Source of the DNA: Strigamia acuminata
Taxonomy: Eukaryota > Arthropoda > Chilopoda > Geophilomorpha > Linotaeniidae
NCBI GenBank assembly: GCA_949358305.1
Contig: OX442323.1
Coordinates: forward strand, 5,024,001-5,084,000
Length of the DNA: 60,000 bases
Direction of reading: 5' to 3'
Made by a program: the position numbers and the translations under genes. The notes below the pieces were generated by a model. That model saw only the letters and a program-made list of their open reading frames with translations, was not told the DNA's origin and did not search any database. Below are positions 44,060 to 55,580 of this stretch, in pieces (the first letter of the stretch is position 1; the number at the start of each line of letters is the position of its first letter).

Positions 44060-45480
44060 TTTGCTCGTTAATATAATCTCCATTACAACCTTGCCTTTAA
44101 GTATCGTCCTGTTGCTAGTCGTACATCTCTGGAACTCTACTATTAGGTAGTCCTAATGCTAGTTGTTGTACACCCTTCTGGAACTATCATTAGGTATTGT
44201 CCTGCATCCCTCTGAACTCTATCACTAGGTATTGTTCACTGCAGACGCCTCTAAAACTTTACCATTAAGTATTGTCCTGTCGCTAGTCATTGCACCTCTC
44301 AAGACCTATACCATTAGGTATCGTCCTGTTACTAATCACTGCACAGACCCCTGGAACTACATCCTTAGGTATTGTTACTAGTTATTGCGCATCCCCCCTG
44401 GAACTACACCATTAGGTTTCTAGTCACTGCACACCCCTCCAGACCTTTATCATTAGGTATTGTCTTGTTGCTAGTCACTGCACATCCCCTTGGATCTCTA
44501 TCATTAGGTATTGTCCTGTTACTAGTTACTGCACACTCTGGAACTACAATATTAGGTATTTTCCTGTTATTAGTCAATGCACATCCCCCTAGAACGACAC
44601 CATTATGTATCATCCTGTTACTAGACATTGCACACTCCCTGAATCTGTATTATTAGGTATTATCCTGTTGCTAGTCATTGCACACCCCTCTGGACCGATG
44701 CCATTAGGTATCGTCCTGTCGCTAGTCATTGCACACCCCTCTGGACCAATACCATTAGGTATCGTCCTGTCGCTAGTCATTGCACACCTTTCTGGACCTA
44801 TACCATTAGGTACCGTCCTGTCGCTAGTCATTGCACACCCCCTGAATCTTTATCATTAGGTATCGTCCTGTCGCTAGTCATTGCACACCCCTCTGGACCA
44901 ATACCATTAGGTATCGTCCTGTTGTTAGTCATTGCACACTCCCAGAATCTTTATCATTAGGTACCGTCCTGTCACTAGTCATTGCACATTCCTCTGGACC
45001 TATAGCATTAGGTACCATCCTGTCGCTAGTCATTGCACCCCCTGAATCTTTATCATTAGGTACCGTCCTGTCACTAGTCATTGCACACCCCTCTGGACCT
45101 ATAGCATTAGGTACCATCCTGTCGCTAGTCATTGCACCCCCTGAATCTTTATCATTAGGTACCGTCCTGTCACTAGTCATTGCACACCCCTCTGGACCTA
45201 TAGCATTAGGTACCATCCTGTCGCTAGTCATTGCACCCCCTGAATCTTTATCATTAGGTACCGTCCTGTCACTAGTCATTGCACACCCCTCTGGACCTAT
45301 AGCATTAGGTACCATCCTGTCGCTAGTCATTGCACCCCCTGAATCTTTATCATGAGGTACCGTCCTGTCGCTAGTCATTGCACACCCTCTGAATCTTTAT
45401 CATTAGGTACCGTCCTGTCGCTAGTCATTGCACACCCCCTGAACTTATACTATTAGGTATCGTCCTGTCGCTAGTCGGTG
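44060..45480 (-). repeat. 51-bp minisatellite, first orientation
   Basis: About 25-28 diverged units, for example gctagtcattgcacacccct, then ctggacc, then ccattaggtatcgtcctgtc. On the minus strand long parts are open and read as 17-residue units of the form CAMTSDRTVPNDK. From 44960 to 45350 the homogenised unit is a dimer of about 102 bp, alternating DRTVPNDKDSGG and DRMVPNAIGPEG. Confidence 0.7.
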
Positions 45481-45494
45481 TCGCATGTTATTCA

Positions 45495-45893
45495 GAGGGG
45501 TGTGCAATGACTAGCGACAGGACAATACCTTATGGTATAGGTCCAGAGGAATGTGCAATGACTAGCAAAAGGACGATACCTAATGATAAACTTCCAGAGG
45601 GTTGTGCAGTGACTAGCAACAGAACAGTACCGAATGATAAACTTTCAGAGGGATGTGCAGTGACTAGCAACAGGATGATACCTAATGATAAACTTCCAGA
45701 GGGTTGTGCAGTGACTAGCAACAGGATGGTACTTAATGATAAACTTCCAGAGGGTTGTGCAGTGACTATCAACAGAACGGTACCCAATCATAAACTTCCA
45801 GAGGGGTGTGCAGTGACTAACGACAGGACCACACCGAATAATTTTGATAGACGCATTAAAATACCTCTTTGCTACAGAACATTCCCTAATTAA
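45495..45893 (+). repeat. 51-bp minisatellite, inverted orientation
   Basis: Seven units now read on the plus strand as a continuous open frame: EGCAVTSNRTVPNDKLP repeated, ending CAVTNDRTTPNNFDR and a stop at 45893. With 44060-45480 it makes a large head-to-head palindrome centred near 45488. The last unit flows into sequence homologous to the 48.2-kb exon. Confidence 0.7.
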
Positions 45894-46910
45894 AAAACGA
45901 TACCTGTTCGTACAACACACCGACAAACAAAATTACTTATACTTCATGGCTGCATTGAGAAGGAACAGAAACAAATATAATGGTTTCTGAAAGGTAATGA
46001 GGAACAAAAACAAACCTAACAAGAAACAACAGTGACAAAAAAAACAAGAAAACAATGCGAAGTACATTAACAAGGACAAGACAGGCAGAAACATAATGAT
46101 GGCACAAGTGTATTTGAGAAAAAAAGCAACAGCACATTTAGGATTTGCATTACTTAACTGTAACAAATATACACAAGATAAAGAATAATTACCTTTGACA
46201 TGATGTGAATAATTCCCACCAACCTAAAGAAATAATACCAAAGTAGAAATCTGTATCATAAAATTTTTTATATTAACTTTAATGTTAAATCAGGATAATA
46301 TGTACAGCTACTGGATGCATTTCAACCAATACAACACGCTATACAATGAAAATACCAAACTGTTGACTCGTAACCCAGTGATTAAAGGAAACTTACCTCG
46401 TGTTTGATTCCTTTTGTATTAATATGGGTAAATGATTATTCAAAGTGTGGATTTATTGCCACGAATTAGCATATACAAGTTAGTGCTAATTCACACCTCT
46501 CAAATTCAAAGCTAAATAACTAACAACTGGACAATACTTGATTGCAGGGTTAGGAATAATATGGTAAGAATACATGTTTAATCTAATGTTTTGTCATTCT
46601 GGCCAGCCACTCGCTAGGTGCAGATGGCACGATGCTCTTTTGCTCTTTTGCTCTCTTAACCGTTCTTCGTACTTTGTTCTGCCAGCACTAAGCCAACTGT
46701 TTGTTGTCTAACATTTCATAATCGTTTCACAATTAAATCTTATTTACATACAATATTACTACAAATTATAAACATAAGAGAACGTGTTTTTATGCAGTCT
46801 ATTTCTAAATAGCTCAAATCTTATAAAAACGGAATTAACTCCAATTGAATTGCTTTTCTCACAATTAATAGTTCTCACCTGTTTGGTGAGTTTAAAACTA
46901 TTTTCTAACT
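45850..46910. repeat. Dispersed repeat, second copy of 41060-41620
   Basis: Follows directly after the minisatellite. It is longer than the 41-kb copy because of an insertion between about 46180 and 46525. No convincing coding region. Confidence 0.6.
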
Positions 46911-47114
46911 CTACATTTAAATAATAATAAAATAACATTTCCTTAATCGTCTCGTTGGATGATGGTGAGCAGTGAGTGCTGATAGGCTTCCCCCTCAACA
47001 CCATCTTCGTGATCAAGAGACTTTATAGAATTTCACTTTTAAGTTTATTGATGACCACTGTCGTACTGTGCACGCACAAACAACGACACACAACGGATTT
47101 CGAATTATTTCATA

Positions 47115-47517
47115 AGGGGCCGTCCATTAATTACGTAACGCCTTAGGGGGGGGAGGGGGTTTCAAGTTTTGTTACGGGTTGTTACGATGGGGGAGGGGGG
47201 GGTTTGCAATAATGTTACGTAACAAATTTTTTTTTAAAAATTTTTGAAAATTTTTGAAAATTTTTGAAAAATTTTAAAAAATTTTAAAATTTTTTGAAAT
47301 TTTTTTTAAATTTTTATAAAAAATTTTAAATTTGTGTAAAATTTTGTATTATAAGCTTGTATAAAATTTTTTTTTTTTTTTGGGGGGGGTAGTGAGTTTT
47401 GTTACGTAATATAATATTCTAGGGGGGGTTTGTGGATTTGTTACGACCTTGTTACAGGGGGGGGGAGGGGGTCTAAAAATTGGAAAATTGCCGTTACGTA
47501 ATTAATGGACGGCCCCT
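47115..47517. mobile_element. MITE with GGGGCCGTCCATTAATTACG termini
   Basis: The left end ggggccgtccattaattacg is the exact complement of the right end (cgtaattaatggacggcccc). The interior is G-runs and poly-A/T with short TTACGTAAC palindromes. No coding sequence. Confidence 0.8.
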
Positions 47518-48036
47518 AATCATAAACAATAATATTTAATTTCGAAAACCAATAAACTTTTAAAATCAAATTGCATAAAATCCTCCCCACAATGCTTAAG
47601 CCTGTATTTTAGCTGTTAAAACTCATTGTGCTGACTTTTCTGGGAGGAAATCTCATTCGCGGTGCTGGACTGGACTGGACTGGTGTTTGGTTTTTCCATT
47701 TTCGCTTCTATTTTCGTGTGACCCGTTAGGTGACGTCACTCCACTAGACCGTAGAACCTGCAAATAAATATCTACAACTCTGGTAACTTTTTATACTTCT
47801 TATTTCGTGTTAAACTTTGGCTCGGAGTCCAAAAAAAAAATAAAGTAGTTCCAGTTTTGGAATTTAACGGATTCGAAATCGAAAATCCGTCTAAAACTAC
47901 CAACTAACATTTCTAGCAAACAATAACCACAATACTGATAATAATGCTAATGATTTTTTAAAACATTTTTATAAAATTAAAATACAAACCTCTGAAAAAT
48001 TTAAACAAGCGGCCGCCGTGACGTATTCAAACATCA

Positions 48037-48279
48037 GCGGCCATTAGTGACGCCTTCCCACAATGCAACGACGAAGCGGATGGTTACACGATCGCTCACT
48101 GCGTCACGGCTTTCAAGAAACGTGATCCGTCGCGTGGTCATCCGCTCGTTCAAAATGAGTGCGCAGTGACTAGCGACAGGACGATACCGATTAATTTCGA
48201 TTGCAGCAACTACCGTAGCCGCTTTAAAAATGATGATTTTGCTAAAATTTATTTAAATAGTTTGGATACCGATAAATGA
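48037..48279 (+). CDS. Single exon of an unknown Cys-containing protein, parent of the 51-bp repeat
   Basis: It follows an acceptor-like cag at 48034-48036 and runs open to TGA at 48279. The product includes AISDAFPQCNDEADGYTIAH, then CVTAFKKRDPSRGHP, NECAVTSDRTIP, INFDCSNY, and ends YLNSLDTDK. Four cysteines and the modest size suggest a secreted protein, but I do not recognise the family, and an odorant-binding pattern does not fit the spacing. ECAVTSDRTIP and its DNA are the unit amplified at 44-45.9 kb. No upstream exon or signal peptide was found. Confidence 0.4.
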   Translation, partial: AAISDAFPQCNDEADGYTIAHCVTAFKKRDPSRGHPLVQNECAVTSDRTIPINFDCSNYRSRFKNDDFAKIYLNSLDTDK

Positions 48280-48289
48280 GAAAATGTGC

Positions 48290-49940
48290 AAAGAAACCGT
48301 TGGACGACGCCCGTTTAGTGTGGAATGGTTTATAAAAATGTAGCCATTGGTGAAACAACATGGTCTAGTTTGGATACGCAACGGAATGAGTGTTAGGTTG
48401 TGTAATTATTAACTAACCAACCATTGTAATTGAATTGTAGATGAAGCTGTGAATGGCCACCAACGATTCTCGTGCTTGCAGCATCAAATTCCAGTAGGAA
48501 AAAGCTCCAGTTTCGTTTCATCAATTTTGTGCTCACTGTTCGAAAAGATAAATAGAAAGTTGTTAAAAGTATTTTAATATTTTATAGTAAGTTCATTACA
48601 AAATGTATACTCTTTTGTGTTTATTCACTTTACTAACTTGTAAGTTTTCCCGGATTTGTACATGAAATGTTTTATTTTTATAGGTGGTCGTATGCGGCTA
48701 TTTTCTTTAAGAAATAACATTTTGGTGCCTTTTCTGTAGTAGTTACTCCAACGAATGGTGTAGGAAAACACTCATTATTTGAGCTTTAGGTACGTTACTG
48801 TCGTCATTACATTATGTAAATAGAAATTTGTACAAATGCTACAGTTTGCCAAATTTCAATAATGTTCAATGAAGAGTTACTACTTTATTTGTCATTCACT
48901 TCTTATAGCTTTTAATACTTAACCTCCTTTTCTTAAACTATTCACTCACTTTTCCGTAAGTAGTTTAATTGTACCGATTGTGGTTGGGTTTGAAACCGTA
49001 TCTCGTCGTATTTCATTCCCAAAACGTGCAAGTGAGGAGCTTAAAAGTGTTAGATCAAGCGCAAAACTTATTTTGTCAAGTGACTACAATTTCCTCCAAC
49101 CGTGGCTAGAAACTGGTTTGTGGACAACCTTTTTCTCATTAAATTAATCTGTCATTAAACCGTATAAATAACAAGTGTTTTATTAACGGTATAAATTGGC
49201 GCTCCAGACGGAAACTGCTCGTTTCATTTCCGTAGTTTTCAATGACCAAGCCGAGAATTGAAGCGAAAAAAAACCTTCATTTGACATCATGACACTTTGC
49301 ACACTCGACATTATTAGTGAGTTAATAAATTATTATTTATCATTATCATTCTAAAATCGTTAATCTATTCATCTTGTGTTTAAATGGTACGAGAGAAGGC
49401 GGCGGAATGGCAAAATCGGAGAAAAATGCACTCGGATTTAGAATGTGTCATCAAAGTAAATAAATAGCAATTATTTTACGAAAAAAAATAATTAATTTTT
49501 CCCATTAGTATCAATATTTGCACGGCATTTACAGCAAGACGTAATTATCGGTATTGAAATTGCTTTTCCTAATTATAGTTGCAATTCGTGATCATTTTGT
49601 TGCATTTCAGACGGTTTTTAGCTTAATGTTGCACAGAGATCCAATCATTTTCTAGAAATGCTAGATCCAGGTAGTTTGTAACGAAGAATGTGCAGGAAAG
49701 GAATCAATACGCACACGTGCCCTTCTCTGCTGGACCAACAAATTGCATCGGTCAGTGCAAATTCCACAAGATAAATCTCAAAAAATGATTTTAATGCCTT
49801 TTTTCAATTGACTTTAGTAAAAAATTTGCGTTGAATAGTTGATGGAAGAAAAAGTGCTTTAAATTCACATTCTGAGTTCCTGCGCTGTTGAATCGATACA
49901 AACACTGGAAGAAATTGAAGTGACGGCAGAACCGAACTTA
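48290..49940. other. Intergenic, nothing recognised
   Basis: No convincing open frame or repeat pair. Isolated splice-like motifs are present but do not chain. Confidence 0.35.
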
Positions 49941-49951
49941 TTTGATTGTAA

Positions 49952-50215
49952 TAAGGCCTAGAAATGGGATTATATTGCGTTTGAAACCGAGAGAAATTCT
50001 GTGTAGAGCTTGCTTAAATTAAAATGATTTCTAATGCAAAGTATACACAAGTTTAGAATTTTGACTTCACACAAAAATTATTCTTTTTCATCTTCTTGGC
50101 ATAAAACAAATTTACTTGAATTGAAAATCGGCGGTCTATATATTAATTTAAGCAAGCTCTATACACAGAATTTCTCTCGGTTTCAAACGCAATTTAATCC
50201 CTTTTCTAGGCCTTA
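49952..50215. mobile_element. MITE, 264 bp
   Basis: TAAGGCCTAGAAATGGGATT at the left mirrors the right end, with arms of about 75 bp differing at a few positions. The interior is AT-rich and non-coding. Confidence 0.75.
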
Positions 50216-50465
50216 AGATCAACTAAGTTTATGATGAAGATAAATGTACTTACTCAAACTGTGATCTTCTCTAACGAAAAAAGTAGATCATTAATGAAGA
50301 AACTCGAGTGCGTGTTTCTCGTTGTCCCGCCATCGCTATCAATATACGAAATCCTCTACTTGGAGCGTCGTTCTATTTTCATGTTGCGGCTTGTGTTTAA
50401 TTTTAGCATCCCTAGCGCCCTTGTCTTTCAAAAAATAGAATTGAAATCTTCTCCTTCTTAAACAT

Positions 50466-50667
50466 AATGTTTGTGACTACGAACATGTTTGGGCTGCGGG
50501 TGATTACATTGAAGTTCAAAAAGAGAATTCACGTGTGCGACAAATGGAAAATGGCTCTCTTTTGATCACCGAAGCCAAACCTGATGGTGATGACCGAGGC
50601 AGATATTCTTGCAGAGCCTCCAACGGCGTTGGTTTTATCACTTCCATTAAAATATTTGAAGATCACG
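50466..50667 (+). pseudogene. Ig-domain exon fragment, Dscam-like
   Basis: The open frame contains VRQMENGSLLITEAKPDGDD then RGRYSCRASNGVG, the F-strand region of an I-set immunoglobulin domain (DxGxYxC), most like Dscam/neural adhesion molecules. It ends at a donor-like GATCACG|gtagtg. No flanking Ig exon or acceptor with a good tract was found, so it is probably an isolated exon or relic. Confidence 0.5.
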
Positions 50668-50939
50668 GTAGTGACAATAGCAAAAGTGTAAAATAGACAT
50701 AAAACCAACTCGTGTCTTAAAGGGGGAAACAAAAATAGACAAATAAAAAAAAATATAAAATGATTTCATTTTTATTTCTAAATTTTTTTTATTCTTATTC
50801 AAACCTCATATTTACGACCAGATTTCAATATATAAAAATTGGCTTAAACGGTAAATGTTGCAAACATTGGGATGTATGACAGCTGATACTTTATAGTTTC
50901 TAAGGTTAAAATACTCATTTTTACGCCACTCTGACTGTT

Positions 50940-51590
50940 GGGCTCGTTGTTCATTGGGTTTAGCTTTGGCTTTCAGAGTTAGATGTAGCGTGTTCGAATC
51001 CTGAGTTGATGTTCAGAATTTTTCTTTTCTTTTTAGTTTTCTTTCCTTGCTTTAAGTACAGGAGTTAAGGAAAGAGTTAGAGTGAGGAGCGGTGGCTCTT
51101 GCGATGCGTTTCCAGTATTATCTTGAGTGGACACGTGCATTCAAAGTCTCTAGTTCGAATCCAGAGCAATTCAGATGACGAAGAAAATTATTTTTAAACA
51201 TTTTTTATCTCTTAATTTTCAATCAATTACGTCAGTGCGCAATCTGTAAGTAAGAGAATTAAGCAGTAGATGGATAAGAAGGAGTGGTGGCTCCGAGGTA
51301 TGATGGCTGGTGTTGGAGACGTGATAAATAATGATAAATAAAGAACATGTGTCTGTGTTCAAATCCATAGATGGATAAATTTAAGTAAAAAAAATTCAGC
51401 TGATTTTATTCAGTTCTAATTTGAGTTATTCTTTTCTAGTAATTTTCTCTCTTAACTCTATAAGAAGGCAATTAGACATAAGGATAACAACAAGAAGCAG
51501 TATCTTCGAGGTTAGATGTCTAGCATTTTGAAACTTAACGACGGACATGTGTTCGGGTTCGAATCCGGACCAATCTAAAGGATTTTAAAA
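50940..51590 (+). repeat. tRNA-like (Pol III B-box) modules, plus orientation
   Basis: Four modules spaced about 150-210 bp apart end in a B-box-like sequence: gtgttcgaatcct (50990), tagttcgaatccag (51152), gtgttcaaatccat (51356), gggttcgaatccgg (51555). Weak A-box-like sequence precedes each. They resemble tRNA-derived SINE heads rather than functional tRNAs. Confidence 0.45.
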
Positions 51591-51767
51591 AAAAATTTAA
51601 AATTTAAAAATTAAAAATTAAAAAAAAAAATAAATAAAATAATAATTCACATCACAGATTCGAACACGCTAGCCCAGAGTCCACCGCCACAACACTTGAA
51701 GAAGATACCACACAGCTACAATAGCCGTTATGCTATAAGTTTCTTATAACTTATACTTATAGATGAA

Positions 51768-52612
51768 ATGCGAATAAACTTGTAAAAGAAAACTAAAAGA
51801 CTAAACTAGAAAAACCTCAAAAAAACTAAAAGACTAAACTAGAAAAACCTCAAAAAAAACTAAAAGACTAAACTAGAAAAACCTCAAAAAACCTCAAAAA
51901 AAGACGAGACTAGAAAAATCTCAAAGAAACCTCAAAAAGAGACTAGACTAGAAAAACCTCAAAGAAACCTCAAGAAACCTCAAAAAACCTCAAAAAACCT
52001 CAAAAAAAGACGAGACTAGAAAAACCTCAAAGAAACCTCAAGAAACCTGAAAAAACCTCAAAAAACCTCAAAAAAAGACGAGACGAGAAAAACCTCAAAG
52101 AAACCTCAAAAAGCCTCAAAAAAGAGACGAGACGAGAAAAACCTCAAAGAAACCTCAAAAAGCCTCAAAAAAGAGACGAGACGAGAAAAACCTCAAAGAA
52201 ACCTCAAAAAGCCTCAAAAAGAGACGAGACGAGAAAAACCTCAAAGAAACCTCAAAAAGAGACTAGACTAGAAAAACCTCAAAGAAACCTCAAGAAACCT
52301 GAAAAAACCTCAAAAAACCTCAAAAAAAGACGAGACGAGAAAAACCTCAAAGAAACCTCAAAAAGCCTCAAAAAAGAGACGAGACGAGAAAAACCTCAAA
52401 GAAACCTCAAAAAGCCTCAAAAAAAAGACGAGACGAGAAAAACCTCAAAGAAACCTCAAAAAGCCTCAAAAAAGAGACGAGACGAGAAAAACCTCAAAGA
52501 AACCTCAAAAAGCCTCAAAAAGAGAGAGACGAGACGAGAAAAACCTAGAAAAACCTCGAAAAACCTCGAAAAACCTCGAAAAACCTCGAAAAACCTCGAA
52601 AAACCTCAAAAT
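51768..52612. repeat. Minisatellite of cctcaaa / gagacgagacgag units
   Basis: Composite unit of about 40-48 bp (gagacgagacgagaaaaacc, then tcaaagaaacctcaaaaagc) with inner 7-11 bp repeats. It ends in a run of cctcgaaaaa. No coding sequence. Confidence 0.8.
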
Positions 52613-52642
52613 AAAAAAAAAAACACTGAAAAAAAGTTGACC

Positions 52643-53030
52643 AACGTGGAGAGCGACTCGGGGAGGCGAACCCGCGGCGCGCCGGCATAAGCCGCGCGCA
52701 ATGGTTATCCTCCCACCGGCTCCCACCGGTGCTTTTTAGCAGAGGCGGTTAGTTTGAGCCTTATAAAGTTGAAATTGCCATTTTTAAACTTGAAAAAATA
52801 AATTTTCAAAAGAAAAGCTAGTGGCAGATTTGAACCCGTACCCAAATCACTAGAACCACGCACTCTTAACCACACGGCTATGCAGAACAACAATGATCAA
52901 TGCTTACAAACTTTTATTATTCTTTTTTAGACTGAAAAAAATTAATAATAAAGCGTAAAACTAATCGTGGATTCGAACCCGTTCACACAACTCGGTAATC
53001 GCGCACCCTAACCACGCAGCCACCATGGCC
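52643..53030 (-). repeat. tRNA-like modules, minus orientation
   Basis: Three modules read on the minus strand: gcgggttcgcctcc (52660), tagccgtgtggttaagag then gggttcaaatctgcc (52823-52890), and gtggctgcgtggttaggg then gggttcgaatccacg (52967-53030). The last two have A and B boxes at tRNA-like spacing. Cloverleaf pairing is not convincing by eye, so they are SINE-like or tRNA pseudogenes. Confidence 0.45.
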
Positions 53031-53172
53031 AATATCCATTTCACTCCATAGTTTCAGCCTTCCTATTTATCGCCTTTAAAAAAATATTTAACGACATATG
53101 CCACGTCCTATATCCTATATCCATGTGGGAGAAACAGAAAACAAATAACGCGATCCTCCTGCAGTTCAACAA

Positions 53173-53175
53173 CTA

Positions 53176-53210
<35 letters not shown>

Positions 53211-53211
53211 G
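53173..53211. repeat. (ACTCTC)n microsatellite
   Basis: Six or so tandem copies of ctcact. A second short AATT-rich run lies at 53520-53548. The surrounding 53.0-54.1 kb shows no gene I can support. Confidence 0.85.
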
Positions 53212-54183
53212 CTGTTACTACACAACAAAGGGGCCCGCTGTTGACTGGAATGTTGTTGCAACGGAACACAGGAGATCGAGCAGGATATCTATCAACAATC
53301 TATCACCAGCAGAATATACCGTTGTGTAGAATGGTTGAAGCGAATCCACAGTTTCAACAGTTTCCTCAAGTTCCTCTAAACAACCCGACCATGTCCAATA
53401 TACCTGGAGCATAATGTGCAACAATCTGTAACAATTCCAGCAGAACAGAGCCAGCAATCTGAGAACGATCACGATTACGATTTCGATTGGTTAGACATTA
53501 CATTATTAACAAATAATATTTTAATTTTAATTAATTAATTAATTAATTCTCTCGTATATACAGTAGGTGGCAATGACCATCGGGCAAAGTCAACGAGTTT
53601 CTACGGCACAATGCCCCATTGAATCAATCGCCCAAATCCGAACACATGACTACCATCAGCCGCAGATTCTCGTCAAAGCAAGAAAAGGAGTTTGAGTTTG
53701 TTACTGCAGCTGCTGTTCAAAGCTCTAGCCCCTGTCTTTCAATGTCCTATTTCAAGTTTTATTTAAAAATAACAATTATTAATTTCATTTATTTTATCAA
53801 ATCCTGTAATTGATTTCCATTTGGTTGGGTATTTGAGTATTTGTCTTCCATCATAGAAAAAATAATAATTTATGAAGCAAGATTGTTTCAGATAATAAAA
53901 TCAAGTCAACGTAACGTTAGAAAGTAGCTATATACACTATAAAATTTCCGGTAAGTGCACAGAAAGCTCGTTAAACTTTACTAAGACCATCTATTCGGAT
54001 TTAATGTTGTTGCAATGGAAAATGACGCTTTCGTGAGCCCTTTAGTTTTCTTCTAAACGTTTATCCATTTCAATAAATAACACTTCAACATAAAAAACTA
54101 AAATGTTGTTTTATTGTTTTGTACATCTTTTGTGGTGTATCATTAATATTACTGAATACGTTTCTAATAACGGGTCTACACTA

Positions 54184-54245
54184 AAACTCGCCTGGTTTCC
54201 GTAATCACACCACTGGTGATGATTTGGCGAAGCTAAGCACACAAC
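54184..54245 (+). repeat. 5S rRNA-like fragment
   Basis: gtaatcacaccactg and ggcgaagctaagcac recall the 5' part and internal box A (GAAGCTAAGCAG) of 5S rRNA. The rest of the gene is absent, so it would be a relic or the head of a 5S-derived SINE. Confidence 0.25.
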
Positions 54246-54739
54246 TTTAACCCTAACTGACTAGTCACGTGAGAGATAACACAAACATCGCTCGATAAAT
54301 ACTTTACGTGTTTTTTTTTGTAAATCAATATTACTTACACGTTGACCAATAATTTCAGCCGACATCTCGTCATCAATCTTCACAGGGTCAGGTACCATTC
54401 GGTTCCAGAAAATAAAACGGGCGCCAAATATTTATCAGTGAAAGCGTAACGAGCATGCGCGCTTGGGCGCGCCGCGTCGTGGCAATTCCTACAAATAGAC
54501 ATGTTATTAGATGCGAAAAGTAAGCTGGTGCTTGAATATATAGATTCCCCATTTTTATTTGTTTATTGTAAAGTAGGTGAATAAAATACCAAAAGAATTT
54601 TAATTAAAAGTATCATTTTATAGTTTTCTTTATGTAGTTTTATTTAAACTACATAAAGAAACTATAAAAGACAACAAATAAATTTTATTGCCACTTAAAA
54701 ATATAAATAAAATTACAAAATAAATTTAAGCAAAAATTC

Positions 54740-54790
54740 TTAAGTGTTGAATCCACTGGCTGGATTGCCACTAGGCGTCCATGGTTGAAC
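54740..54790 (-). CDS. Probable terminal exon of an unidentified gene
   Basis: After the acceptor cttttctgttgtttag the frame reads VQPWTPSGNPASGFNT and stops. An AATAAA lies downstream on the minus strand near 54690. Its upstream exons may be those at 54961-55037 and 55337-55580, but I could not chain the phases. The family is not recognised. Confidence 0.3.
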   Translation of the reverse strand, partial: VQPWTPSGNPASGFNT

Positions 54791-54960
54791 CTAAACAACA
54801 GAAAAGACAATTAGTAACTTAAATTAATAAACCATATAAAAATAAGTGAAAAAAATCAAAACTAAAATGAAAGCAACAGATTAAACACCTGTTAAAAAAA
54901 AGCTACCGTACACAACTTTTTATATGAAAAATTTCAAAACAATGTTAATATAAAAAACAA

Positions 54961-55037
54961 ACGTTTGGACAATCTTCACGCAATTTGCAACCGGTCTGAT
55001 CTTTGCTTTCGCTCGTGTTCCATCTGGTGGAAGAAAC
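54961..55037 (-). pseudogene. Second, inverted remnant of an exportin-4 exon
   Basis: After tttcag the sequence gtttcttccaccagatgga matches the start of the XPO4 pseudogene exon at 40832 almost base for base for about 50 bp. It reads as FHQMEHERKQRSDRL before a stop, like the ERRERAN region of exportin-4. It lies 14 kb away on the opposite strand. Confidence 0.5.
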
Positions 55038-55336
55038 CTGAAACTTGATAATAAATAAAGCGTCATCAGTTCTTGTTCAGTTGAAAATAATTTTGCCCGG
55101 ATTCAATAACAAATCAAAATGTAAAAAATCGAATAATTCCATTTCCTACAATTCGCTGAAAAACAAACAATGAATTTTGTCTAATGACTGAATGTTTAAT
55201 TAAGTTAATTAAGGCACTGTTGCAGAGATATAAGCAAAAAACTGACTTTTTGAACAGAAAACGTGGTATATCTCTGCAACGGTGCCAGATATGCAAATTC
55301 CGCCAACGGGAATCGACTTTTTAGCTCATTTTACGT

Positions 55337-55580
55337 CTAATCAGCACGTTTCTGACACTTTTTCAATTTTTGACCATTTCTCCAAACATTTGCCTTTGGG
55401 TTTTTGTCAAAATTGGCAAAAATTGAAAAAATTCCAGAAATGAGCTCCCCGGACGCTCCCAACTTGTCCAACTCGATATGGTCTTTTATGTCGCGGTGGA
55501 CGTCGGAAACGTCCCACATGGACCAGAACGAGTCGCAACATGGCATCTGGTCCGTTTCCGGGTCGGTTTCTCCTCCTTGC
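55337..55580 (-). other. Open, locally GC-rich exon-like segment, unidentified
   Basis: After the acceptor gttgtttag (55581) it reads GETDPETDQMPCCDSFWSMW, DVSDVHRDIKDHIELDKLG and SGELISG before turning AT-rich. Composition and codon pattern look coding. No donor GT is obvious at the composition change and no family was recognised. Confidence 0.3.

Noticed and set aside
52823-53030. Functional tRNA genes
   Set aside because: A and B boxes are recognisable, but I could not pair an acceptor stem or a clear anticodon arm by eye.
54184-54245. Functional 5S rRNA gene
   Set aside because: Only scattered matches in the 5' half. The 3' half and terminator are missing.
54740-55580. A single chained gene from exons at 55337-55580, 54961-55037 and 54740-54790
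   Set aside because: Phases and donors do not link, and the middle piece is an exportin-4 relic.
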